Shown here piece after piece: positions 25,733-35,589 of a stretch of 64,000 bases of DNA (its first letter is position 1; every line of letters starts with the position of its first letter). The stretch is taken from NCBI GenBank assembly GCA_900073065.1, contig FJOG01000063.1:98444-162443 (forward strand), in the 5' to 3' direction. The notes below the pieces were generated by a model, which saw only the letters and a list, made by a program, of their open reading frames with translations, made no database searches and had not been told where the DNA came from. Position numbers and translations under genes: made by a program. This DNA is from Phialocephala subalpina (taxonomy: Eukaryota > Ascomycota > Leotiomycetes > Helotiales > Mollisiaceae).

Positions 25733-27076
25733 TGTTGAGGAGAGCAATGGTCGATATAAGAGCGGGCAGTGTATGTTTGAGAGTGTGTAAATGTATAGCG
25801 TCGGTACTTTGAAATCTCTCGACAGCCTTCGTCTCTTCATTGCAAATGATTGTATGTGCTTCTCGGTTTGGATTTGGTTTGAGAGAGGCCGGTCTGATTT
25901 GGCAGTGGTTTTTGTTTGGAATATCGAATGCGCTTCAAGTGAAGAGCTGGTGGGTGTAATGATTGTCGAGCTCATTTGTTTACTACTTTAAGGAAACTTT
26001 GGCCCTAGTCACAAGCGAAGCGAAGTTGCGGATAGCTTCAAATTTTGCCCATTAACACCGCCTAAAAACAAGGAAGCAAGTACTTGCTCGTTCCTCTCCT
26101 TTACTCGCCAAAAGCTTGTGTATTACCAAAATATATCAAAAATACAAAAGACTACATCACAACCCGCTGTAACCTGCGAACAGTGTGGGGTGTGACTCAG
26201 AGAACCTAACTTAATAGGTTACTTGAAGCACAACTACATTCCAATACACCATGCCTGATTTTTTGCTTGTCGTGCTCTGCTGGGAAGATCTTTTTTTATT
26301 TAAATTTATATACTGCTTTGGCGGGGGGCTAGTTCACATGGGTGGATCTGCCGAAATTGATGCGGATGTCTTTCATACCTGGGACATTGACAGTCCTCCC
26401 ATCCACAAAAGATGACGATTGAATACAAAAGCACCGTTGATGTTAAAGCTACCACGATATCCCGCATTGTCGCTCGCTCCCCCTCTCCATCTCCAGCTCA
26501 CATGGTAAAGTCAACCCCGGTCTCCCTACTCCGTACACACAGACCCAGCTAACATCCATCTCTAAGAAATCAACATCATCACCTCCACCCCGGGCTCTGA
26601 CACTCCACTCTAGATCCACACATCGCACCTACGCAAGCTCTTCTCAGAACCTCCGGAGGCGTGCAGAGTCAAAAATGCCCCATGCACCCTGTAGGAAGGC
26701 TCGACCGATCTGCTTTGCTGTGAGGGTTTCTACTGCAAATCGGTCGCCAGGATGCCTATTGGGTGGTTCGAGAGGTCTTTCCTGTTGCAATTCTCTCCGA
26801 GGTGTATTGGTAAACATGGGATGGGCTATGCGGATCTCAATTTATGAGGGTGGGACTCAGCTGTAGCCCATCTTTGAAATATTGCAGGACAATTAAGCAG
26901 CTGTTGCATCAGTCATGTATTGAAGGCAGCACGCTTCCGTGATACCAATTATAATGACTTGATAGGTTTACATCTACAAAGTGTGTACCAATCAAAACTT
27001 CAGAAATTGTCAAAACGTAGACTCATTGACGCCAAAATTGTCTCTTCATCTCCCCCCGAGTCCCACCAATTACCAC
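25733..27076. other. Intergenic, no gene recognised
   Basis: About 1.3 kb between the permease and a minus-strand secreted-protein gene; it probably holds both 3' ends. No RNA gene or repeat was seen. Confidence 0.55.
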
Positions 27077-27717
27077 CTAGGCAGGAAATTGACAAGCCCA
27101 ACTCTGCATCGTATTATTGAACCCCAATGTCACTACCTTCGAGAAATCATTGATCATAGCAGTTTGCATATTATCAATGTCCGCTACATCCCCGGTACAG
27201 CCTGGCCCAGCATACAAAGCACAGCTGAAAGTCTGACCAACGAAAGCCATCGAATTTGCTTGATTTAGGAACCATGGATACGCGTTGTAGCATTTATCCC
27301 ATGAGCCACAAGCGACGTATTCGCTGCTACTCTGATAGGTGCCCATGAAGAAATTCGCAAAGATGCTTTCTGTGCAGGCGGAGGGAGTAGAAATAGGTAT
27401 TGCTGTGGTTGGAGAGAGTACTACGCGAGTCGACGGGGGAGCGAATGGTGGAATAGCATCGCTCGTAACGGCTGAGATCGTGTTTGGGATTGATGCTGAA
27501 GGAGTCGCGAGAGTATATTTGTTGCTGCGGCAGTCAGTCAATACTCAATCGACACACAAGCAGCCCATCACGTTGACGTAACGTAGGTCTGTGGAGGTGA
27601 TCCTCCCCAGATTGTCACGTAGAGATTTTGGCAGGTATGCCCGTCGAGGAGGGTACCATGGGCACTGGTCGAGGCTGTAAAACACGCCAAGAAGGAAACT
27701 GTTTGGAGCGAGTACAT
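27077..27717 (-). CDS. Small secreted protein of unknown function
   Basis: Exon 1 is 27717..27572 and exon 2 is 27524..27077, about 197 residues. A signal peptide (MYSLQTVSFLACFTASTSA) precedes a mature chain with one early Cys, a Ser/Thr/Pro-rich spacer, and a C-terminal half with six Cys, including CGSWDKCYNAYPW and YAGPGCTGDV. The donor is weak (GTGATG at 27571; GTCAAC four codons earlier also keeps phase), so the junction may vary slightly. I do not recognise the family. It lies tail-to-tail with the permease and upstream of a divergent run of accessory genes. A role at the cell surface or as an effector is only a guess. Confidence 0.72.
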
Positions 27718-28082
27718 TGTGAGATTTCGATGCAGATTAGAAGTGCTCCAAACTTCTTAGCGCTTTATGAATCCCCAGATCTCGTCGCAACTGAAACAGA
27801 GTGAAATGGAGAAAGAATGCGACAAATTTAAACCCAAGACACTATACTGGCACGATAACGCAAGCAGTGGAATGCGGATGTATATCGCAAGAGCAGGACT
27901 AAGAAGGCAGAATTGAACGGAACATAAAGTCACCTACGAATGAAGTGAAATGCGAGGGAAGTGTCAAGAGCTATCGTTGTAAATGTCCCCAGGACTTTGA
28001 GAACCAGCCTCAGGGGCAACACCAGCCACAGATGATACTTCCACACCAGAAAGCCCCGTGTTGCTGTCCGCTAGCGTTACCT

Positions 28083-29240
28083 TCAATCAATGGTAAACTG
28101 CGCCTTCAACTTCGCGAAGTGTGCCATCATTTTTTCAAAGGCCGCTTGGGTGAGGATGCTTGCATGCGTTTCGATAAGTTCCTCGCTGAGCCCATACGCG
28201 TTGTTGTCCTCCAAGTTCTTCTTGATGCCACCCAAAAGCGACAGTATGGTGTTCGTGCACTCCTCCGTTGATATACCCTGGGCCGCCTGTGCTCTCACAG
28301 TACCGTCAACAGCCCTTTGCAGGATCGCGAAATCAACCAATCTAGCACCGAACCACTGATCAATGTCCTTGTCTTTCTTGATCTCTTCTGGGGTTGCCTT
28401 GTGGAGAAGAGTCGTCGTCGTATTGCGAGGCTTTTCGCGCATTGCAAACTTGACCATAGCTTGGGCCTCCGTGATTGTGGTATTGCTGACACAGGTCGTA
28501 CATTCGCAGACAAATTTGTAGTGCTGCTGCAAGATCGTTCGGCGGAATTGTGTCGTTCCTCTCAGATTGTGGTAATCCCTCGTGATTTCCTCTCCTGGGT
28601 GAATGTCCTTGATCGCTTGGACAGTCACATACTCTTCCTCCGTAAATGCTCCAGCTGTGTTCGGCATACAGTCATGGTTGATACGCGCCGATATTAGATA
28701 GATGTAGGTATTCGATGGGCCTCTGAAATCCTTCTCGGCATAAAAACCGAAACAGTTGAGTTCGAAGATCCTCTGGAAGGGAGTTTCCAGACATGGCGTT
28801 TGGTCGCAATTACATTGACTCTGCAACTCCATGAATCGCGCCTTCTTGTCATTTGGTACATTCATCAGAGAAATCTCTTTGCAGATAAACTCCCTGTTAC
28901 ACTTAAGAATGGCGTCTTCTCTCAGAATCTCGGTGCCTCTGCTGATGAATCGACGGGCGACAAGTCCCAATCCTTTGCCAGGTATGGGCTTGACTTCGAA
29001 AAGTGGCTCCACTGGATATATTGTCAGTAACATGCGCTTTGCTAAATGTCTGTATGGCAGCTGCTTACCTGAGTTAGCATAATTTCCCGCCTGTTTATTG
29101 ATACTGGCGTTCAAGGTATCTGCAATTCGTTGCTCTTCCTGATTCTTCAATTTCTTTTGCTTCGCCAGTTCCTTCTTCCTCTTATTTCGTTCCGCATTCG
29201 CTCCGATGCGCGGCTCAGGGTTCTCGTTGGGCGAGTCCAT
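28083..29240 (-). CDS. SET-domain protein with post-SET cysteines
   Basis: Exon 1 is 29240..29069 and exon 2 is 29011..28083, 366 residues. A lysine-rich, coiled-coil-like N terminus (about 15-45) precedes a SET domain from about residue 58 (PIPGKGLGLVARRFISRGTEI). Its key motifs are present: ARINHDCMPN (the NHxC core) and GEEITRDY (catalytic Tyr). A CECTTC segment follows, as in post-SET zinc sites. Such proteins methylate lysines, often in the fungal SET-only group of unknown substrate. The 57-bp intron (29068..29012) has no stop and is a multiple of three, so retention would add 19 residues. A second intron, 29300..29243, lies in the leader just before the ATG. Confidence 0.9.
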   Translation of the reverse strand: MDSPNENPEPRIGANAERNKRKKELAKQKKLKNQEEQRIADTLNASINKQAGNYANSGKQLPYRHLAKRMLLTIYPVEPLFEVKPIPGKGLGLVARRFISRGTEILREDAILKCNREFICKEISLMNVPNDKKARFMELQSQCNCDQTPCLETPFQRIFELNCFGFYAEKDFRGPSNTYIYLISARINHDCMPNTAGAFTEEEYVTVQAIKDIHPGEEITRDYHNLRGTTQFRRTILQQHYKFVCECTTCVSNTTITEAQAMVKFAMREKPRNTTTTLLHKATPEEIKKDKDIDQWFGARLVDFAILQRAVDGTVRAQAAQGISTEECTNTILSLLGGIKKNLEDNNAYGLSEELIETHASILTQAAFEKMMAHFAKLKAQFTID

Positions 29241-29300
29241 GTCTAGGTGCTTGAATGTCAGATGACTGTTGAGGTTGAACGTGGCGGGTTTGGAACTTAC

Positions 29301-30231
29301 CTGTTTCTCAAATTTCCTCAGTGTCTTTCAAGAGTTGGCGTATTGCGGGGGTAGCCTTGAAAGATTTTAGGACAGAGATCGAGATGAAAGAGAGGACGTA
29401 GCAGCAAACATTCAGCAGTGGTGTTTATCAGAGTGTTGCTACGACAGAAGAAATATTTGCAGAGCGCAAAGGAGTGCAGGAGAAGTGGTCAAAATTAGGC
29501 AGGTGAATCTGTTTGTTTGCATCCCAATGTACGCCGCTGAAACTACTTAGAAACACGCCTGCTGTAAAACAAGGCGTAGAAGAAAGAGGGAAGGAATACT
29601 GTAGAAGATTAAAGTTAAAGAACAAGGAAGGAACGACGATGGTCATGAGCTGTTGCATAGATTCAATACATTCAGCGTAGTGCATGGCAAAGAACTCTGA
29701 AGAGGCGTCGTCATAGTTTGAAAGTGAAGGCCAAGAGCAAGGCCACCATGGCATCCTTAAACCATCTGTATGAAAGTGATCTTGATATGACGGTTGCATA
29801 CAGACAGTCAGTCAAGGAATGAAGCTGACGGAATTCTCCAACACTGAAGTTTCAGGTTTGGGAGCCTAGGAATTTAGCGACTATGCCCTGTGGCGATGTG
29901 CTGCCCCCTGAAAGATAGGCGTGGAAGCCTACGAGAGAAACTTCATTCCCAAAGATGTTGCCTATCATCATTCCAGGCCCACAAAGGAAACCCCCTTCAC
30001 ATGAAGATTGGCCTATCTGTTCTGACTCAGAATCATCAAATCAGTAGCAGAGAGGGTGACAAACACAAAGCAAATTATGTGCATCGTCGCCTTGTGCGAC
30101 GTAGTGGTTATGTGCTCCAAGCTGTGCTACACTAGTACCACATTCCGAAAGCGCATCTAATAGCATAAAAACGCTGTTTCTCCGACTTCGAGGAAGTATT
30201 AGGATATCTGTTGATAATACAGGTCTTCGAG
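29301..30231. other. Divergent promoter region between the SET gene and the knottin-like gene
   Basis: About 0.9 kb between divergently oriented starts. No convincing coding frame was found; the minus frame at 29428-29799 lacks domain features. Confidence 0.55.
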
Positions 30232-30567
30232 ATGAGGCCTGCCCATCTTCTCCTCGCATTCGCAGCAATGGCGCTTGCCACTCCTGCTCCTGGTACTACC
30301 AGATTTTTGGTAAGTTCAAGTCCAGATCTCCCTATAACCTAAAATAACTGGGACTTTCTAGGAATTAACATCATTGTTGATGTTCCGGACCTAGAGGACA
30401 TGCCCCTCCTCACACCCGCCAAGCATTTCCACGTTAAGCACCAAGACCAGTGCAAGAAAGCAGGAGAAGAGTGTCGCGATGCGGTATTCGGAATAGATTG
30501 CTGCGAGGGTCTTTATTGTAGAACCAGTGGTTGGAAAGATGGAACTTGTGCATCGAAGATGGGGTGA
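30232..30567 (+). CDS. Small secreted cysteine-rich peptide with knottin-like spacing
   Basis: Exon 1 (30232-30309) encodes a signal peptide (MRPAHLLLAFAAMALA) and ends at a standard GTAAGT. The mature part, ending at TGA 30565, has six Cys spaced C-x6-C-x8-C-C-x4-C-x9-C, the pattern of inhibitor-cystine-knot peptides. The acceptor is uncertain. The obvious CTAG at 30361 puts the exon out of frame and hits a stop, whereas AG at 30396 joins in phase at DMPLLTPAKH. The coding end is copied in the adjacent 250-bp repeat (a second stop at 30815), but that copy lacks a signal-peptide exon. Function is unknown: antimicrobial, effector or protease-inhibitor roles all use this scaffold. Confidence 0.65.
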
Positions 30568-30892
30568 GAGGACGAGAAAAGGTTGGAGACCTGGTATTGA
30601 AGAAGAGGAAGAGTACTATTCTGTCGAAGTTCCAGTCCATGCAGAGGACATGCCCCTCCTCACACCCGCCAAGCATTTCCACGTTAAGCACCAAGACCAG
30701 TGCAAGAAAGCAGGAGAAGAGTGTCGCGATGCGGTATTCGGAATAGATTGCTGCGAGGGTCTTTATTGTAGAACCAGTGGTTGGAAAGATGGAACTTGTG
30801 CATCGAAGATGGGGTGAGAGGACGAGAAAAGGTTGGAGACCTGGTATTGAAGAAGAGGAAGAGTACTATTCTGTCGAAGTTCCAGTCCATGC
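30393..30892. repeat. Perfect 250-bp tandem duplication over the knottin-like gene
   Basis: Unit 1 is 30393-30642 and unit 2 is 30643-30892, with no mismatch on reading. The unit covers the cysteine-rich exon and its 3' flank. The right edge (30892/30893) is exactly where the alcohol dehydrogenase coding sequence begins to make sense on the minus strand. Confidence 0.95.
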
Positions 30893-31897
30893 CCCACAAC
30901 AGCATAATGTCCCACCAATTCTCAGTGCTTCAGCACCTTGAGTGAAAGCCGTTGGATTGCCGACCGCGACGATTGCCGCTTGAGCTCCCCCATTGGTAAT
31001 TCTTTGGATGTCTTGGACCACGTTGGGAGAGGTCGTGAAGTCCACGAATTTGCGAACTCCGAGAGAAAGAACGAATTCTCTCTTCTCAGCACCTCCATCG
31101 ACGCCAATGATCCGTGCTCCAAATGCTTTGCCGTATTGAACTATTCGCAATGTCAGACCGTCCGTAAGAGCGAACAAGCATCCGACATACCAGCCAGATG
31201 TCCAAGACCACCACCTGCTCCGAAGACAACAAGCCAATCACCAGGCTTCAAATTAGCATTCAGACAAGCCTATCTCTCATCAGTATCTTCGCTGTCAATG
31301 TCCCGTTATCTCACAGACTTTATAAACCGTCAACCCACCACAGAGCACCGGTCCCATCAAACTCGGATCAACATCACCAGGCAATACCATCAGATAATCA
31401 GCATCAAGAGTAATATATTCCTGAAAACTTCCATCCTCGTGATGTAGATGATTTGTACTCTTCACGCAATGCTGCTCATTGCCCGCAAGACAATACTCGC
31501 ACCGTCTACAGATCCGGCTGGCGAACCTGATGCCGACGAGAGAACCCAGGTTGATGGAGGGGTCACAGCCGGGCCCCAGAGCGATGATGCGTCCGACGCC
31601 TTCGTGACCACCGACATGTGGGAACTTGAGGGCCGTTATGGGAGTCCCGTCTGGCTTCATGGCGGTGCCGGATTTGGTGTCGAGATCTGAAGGGAGGTGA
31701 GTGCTTGATTGCTAATGGGGAAGAGGAGTGAGCTTACCGCTTTGGCAGACTCCCGAATAGAGGACCTTTGCTAGGACCTCATCGTGTCCTGGTTGAGGAA
31801 CAGGATAGTCGTCCACGAGCTCGACTGGACCCCCGAGCTCTCCCACGGTAGCAGCTTTTTGAACTTTGGGGATAGAGGTTCCATTGGATATCGCCAT
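30893..31897 (-). pseudogene. Zinc alcohol dehydrogenase, C-terminal ~60 residues missing
   Basis: Exons are 31897..31738, 31686..31319, 31269..31191 and 31140..30893, all in phase, about 285 residues of an expected ~345. It is a medium-chain ADH of the fungal ADH1 type. Visible features are the catalytic-zinc Cys in YSGVCQSD, HVGGHEGVG with the catalytic-site His, the structural-zinc loop CRRCEYCLAGNEQHC, and the Rossmann GAGGGLGHLA motif. The reading stops making sense at GGTLCC, at base 30893, and runs into the neighbouring 250-bp repeat to a stop at 30866. The second intron uses an unusual GTCTGT donor. It reads divergently from the Zn2Cys6 gene at 32595. The truncation is either a real rearrangement or an assembly misjoin. 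Confidence 0.9.
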
Positions 31898-32594
31898 CTT
31901 TGCTCTTGAAATCTGAAAGTCTTGAGATGAAATAAAAACTTGAGAAAGTGAAAGCCATGATACCTTTTATACCTGGACATGCCCAACATCCTTCGGGAAA
32001 CGGGACATGCTTGATATGAGACCTCAAATTCGAGAGGGGTACGTCTGAACCTTGTTTCTGTTCATGTTATTCGAATCTGCTCTCGAGATGACGGGCTCGG
32101 AGGTTTCGTGATCGACGTTTCGGAGAAACTGCTGACCTTCACCTCGACCTTTCAAAACTTTGTGCAACTCGCATCCGTATCATTTGGGAATCATTGCACG
32201 AAGCACTCCGAACGATCTGCGTTGAGAACCAAAGGTTTGGTGCCGTTGATGGAGGCAAGCTGACATCGTTGTCGATCCCAAAGCGGGCAACCTGCCCGCC
32301 AAACTTTAAGCGAATGAGGGGTTCAAGGGAAAGAAGAGGTCGAGAATGGATGACAGCCATTGGCTAAGATTCTCCGAAGCCATCACCATTTCTCCGCATC
32401 CGCGAACCTTCCGCTTGGTGGTATTGGAATTGGCGCTTACTCACGAGACTTGCCCAGACCGCTCTCCGGAAGCATTCGCCCCACGCCTTAAGGCCCCCAC
32501 GTTTCGCTCACTGACTTCAACATCAAGATTATTCTGAGACTCACAAACCCACGAAAATTCTGTGCTTAGATGCGTAATTGAGTTCGATTCGGCG
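31898..32594. promoter_or_regulatory. Shared intergenic region between divergent ADH and Zn2Cys6 genes
   Basis: About 0.7 kb separates the two start codons. Divergent placement of a GAL4-type regulator and an enzyme gene often reflects local control, but no CGG-spaced operator stood out clearly enough to call. Confidence 0.4.
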
Positions 32595-34191
32595 ATGAAA
32601 AGGGCTTGCGATCGTTGTATAAATCGGAAGGTGCGATGTGATGGGTCACTTCCTTGTGTGAGATGCTCATCCAGACCTGGTCTTTCCTGCACATATCTTA
32701 CTCCGACTCGAAAGAGAGGGCCGAAATTTTCGAGATTGAGACATCTCAGAGTGCCTTTTCAGGATCGTCCAACACAATGCACCGAAAAAGATGAGCGATC
32801 GAGACTCGTAGAGTGTCACGATGTTCGAACTTCGACTCTTCAAATCAAAGAACATGATTCCAGAATACCTCTCGTCGTTCTCGAAACCATCATCGAAGCA
32901 TACGAGACTCGAATGTTCCCTGTCTGGCCCGTAATAGGCTCGGAAAGCTTGCTCCAACAGCTTCGGAAACCAGGCGACTGCATTGACGCTTATGTTGTGG
33001 CAACCGCCCTAAGTGCTGCAACGATGGCTCAACTACACCTCCCACCTATGAGGTATCAATCCCAGATGTTTGCGAGCGAGGATATAGAACGAGAGTGCAG
33101 ACGAGTGCGAGCCACTTCTGAATATAGGGAACAGCCTGATCTCAGAGGAGTATTGACATCATTTTTCCTCCATGTATATCATGCCAAAGTCGATAACCAG
33201 AACAGTGCTTTGTTGTACATCCAAGAAGCGATTGCGCTTGCGCGATTGCTGCATCTGGACGAAGATGAAGATGAGAGGTCGTGCGAGAATGGTTCCTGTG
33301 ATGAGCTTGCCAATGGAAAGATAATATATCTCCTGTTGTGGGTGACTGAAAGGTATTGTATGTTCGAAATCGATGAGTGGGAATTCGGCTGACCTCATGA
33401 TAGGGGCTACGCCATCCAGTATGGACTCCCAATCTCACTACACCACACCGTGTCGCTTTCATCGATCAAGCTGTCCACAAGTGGCACATGCATCCAGGGA
33501 CTGATAAATTTAGCGAGCTTATTCGTGACATTCGACTCGTCGTCGATCCCGCAGTTCTCGAGGTACAAAGAGTTTCCTGTTTCGAAAGACCAACTCGTGG
33601 GACTCGAAAAAATATTCGCCAATACTCCAGCACCACTTAAGCATCTGTCTGTAGCTCAGCAGGCCGACTTTCTCGCTACGAAGAATTGGATGCAGACCCT
33701 TCTCTGGCAGCAAGCCATGTCTCGGGGCTTCTTGTCGTCCTCCTCTGAATGTGAATTCATGACTTTTCGGTACCCTGCCCGAGTAGCTCGAGAATCGTTG
33801 ATGCGGATACGGCTATTTTCAACAGGGGATCTCATACCGCTTGGGCGCGATCAGGTGCGTTTGGGCGTGGATCGGGAGATTTTTCCAAATGCTGACAGAC
33901 GTCCTCTAGCTGGTGAAGCTATTTGAAGTAGCCAACACCTTGGCAGATGTTCTGCTTTGTAATACGCAACTAGCCAAGCACTCGTCTGGCCAGCTTGGCC
34001 CTCAAGATTTCCTGCATGGACTCTACCAATTCATTTCGCCGATGTTGGAGTTAGACGGAGCCTGTGACTCGATGCTGCGACAGAAGACTGCAGAGGTGCT
34101 AGTGAGAACCCCAACTCGATTTTGGCAGCTCGAAAGCGGTACAATGTCGGATAACGAGTGGATGACGGGAACGAAGTTGTTGAACCAGTAA
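32595..34191 (+). CDS. Zn2Cys6 (GAL4-type) transcription factor
   Basis: Exons are 32595-33352, 33404-33854 and 33910-34191, 496 residues with all phases kept. The binuclear cluster starts at residue 5 (C-x2-C-x6-C-x5-C-x2-C-x7-C; KRACDRC...RKVRCDG) and is followed by TYLTPTRKRGPK, a flank typical of the sugar-utilisation AmyR/MalR-like branch. The middle region (PVWPVIG...ALSAATMAQLHL...EAIALARLLHL) is the fungal-specific regulatory domain. The start is the ATG directly before the cluster; the frame upstream opens only with GTG. It probably regulates the adjacent divergent ADH or nearby genes, but the target is inferred only from position. Confidence 0.9.
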
Positions 34192-35028
34192 CCTAGAGCC
34201 TTGCTGGTTTTGTCGTATAATTGACCCATATTGTCCGCATCTGAAACCGATATTCTCGTCTTGAAAACTGGTGACCCAGAATTAGACAATCGATAAGACA
34301 GTTTGTCACGCCTACTCGGAGATGTTCGAGAAGGGAAACTCCGCTAACGGAAAACGAAGTTCTCAGGAAAAGTGTAATGTCTTGACGAACATTCAGGATG
34401 TCGGACTTCGTCCAGAAGTTCTTCGGTCCGATTCTTTAAACAGAACTCCGCAGGTCAAATGGGTACGACACCCGCACACTCTCGGGTATCCTGCTTCGAA
34501 TCAGTATTTCCTCTCAGCATAAAACTCTTTAACTATTGGAGAAAGGCACCCGAAGCCATATAGGTGTAAGCATAGCATGATCGTGCCGATGCAGACACAT
34601 TTATGTCTATCGTGCCCAAAGCTCCTCCCATGCTCCCATTCCGGATGCAACACATCGTGATAGAAACTCTGCCGATGACATAAGTGCGTTGCCAATGCTT
34701 CTTAAGGAAGCTTGCCGAATAAGTTTGGTGGGAGTGAGGAAACTATTCCGATGCAGTGCGGTGCGAAAGCTCATTGGCCTGCGTAAGCTCGGAGATGCTC
34801 TAAACCGGATTCGGTGCAATCATCGACGATCTCCTGAGCTCAGCGTAAGTCTGGAATGCTTCTCAAGAGGAAATTCAAGGGACCAAGGGAATTATCAATG
34901 TTTTGTATATACTAACGCTCAATGGCACCCGAATGACGCTCAGTGGAAGTGATTTCAGGCTGTGCTTACAGCGATCAACAACCATCAGGACATCGCCGTG
35001 GTGCATATAAAGTGCGTCGTCCTTCACA
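34192..35028. other. Intergenic, no gene recognised
   Basis: No domain-bearing frame. A TATA-like CATATAAAG lies at 35005-35013, just before the small membrane protein gene. Confidence 0.5.
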
Positions 35029-35510
35029 ATGCTTCATACAACGCATAAAGAAGCACTCATACCGGAGCAGCATCCAACAATTCGACCTTTCATCGAACAA
35101 GACACAATGGACACCGTCGACCATTTCGATGCTTTGCAGCCCCAGATAATTCTGGGCATGTTCTGCAGTGCAGTGCTCTCGATTCTGCAACCGGACATGA
35201 AGTACTCTTCCGTCCAATTCTATGAGAACTTGTACATGGCGATGATGCTGTGGAATATCATGGGGACAGGCTATCTCAGCCTCCGTTTGCTGGGCTTGAT
35301 TCGAGGACGAGGGGAAGCGTGGTGGTATATTCCGATGAAAATAATCGAAACGATGCTCTGGGTACTGCCCGTCTTCTTCGTGGGATTTGAAGGCGGTTTA
35401 TTGGCTAAGAGACATATAATTGGTGAGCAAATGTCCCTGACCATAGCGGACAATCAAAGACTGACTTACTAGTTACTGCAGGAGCTTGGAGGTCTATTAG
35501 ATCGAAATAG
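35029..35510 (+). CDS. Small predicted membrane protein, unknown
   Basis: Exon 1 is 35029-35422 and exon 2 is 35473-35510 (GTGAGC...ACTAG, phase kept), about 143 residues. Two or three hydrophobic stretches are visible: IILGMFCSAVLSIL, LYMAMMLWNIMG...LLGLI, and ETMLWVLPVFFVGFEGG. The N-terminal ~30 residues are hydrophilic, and a later ATG at 35107 would also serve. It lies 80 bp from the convergent 3' end of the next Zn2Cys6 gene. I recognise no family. It could be a real small gene or the surviving part of a larger one. Confidence 0.5.
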
Positions 35511-35589
35511 TTCTTCATTTTTGATGAAATTCGGAAGTTGCTAAGGTGAATGTTGATCAGCTTAAGCGATATAGCACTTTTGGAAACAA

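Noticed and set aside
30643..30817. A second knottin-like gene in the repeat copy
   Set aside because: It lacks a signal-peptide exon and is part of a duplication that may be an assembly artefact.
33645..33665. A tRNA-like TAGCTCAGCAGGC box
   Set aside because: It lies inside the coding sequence of the Zn2Cys6 gene, without a matching B box or cloverleaf.
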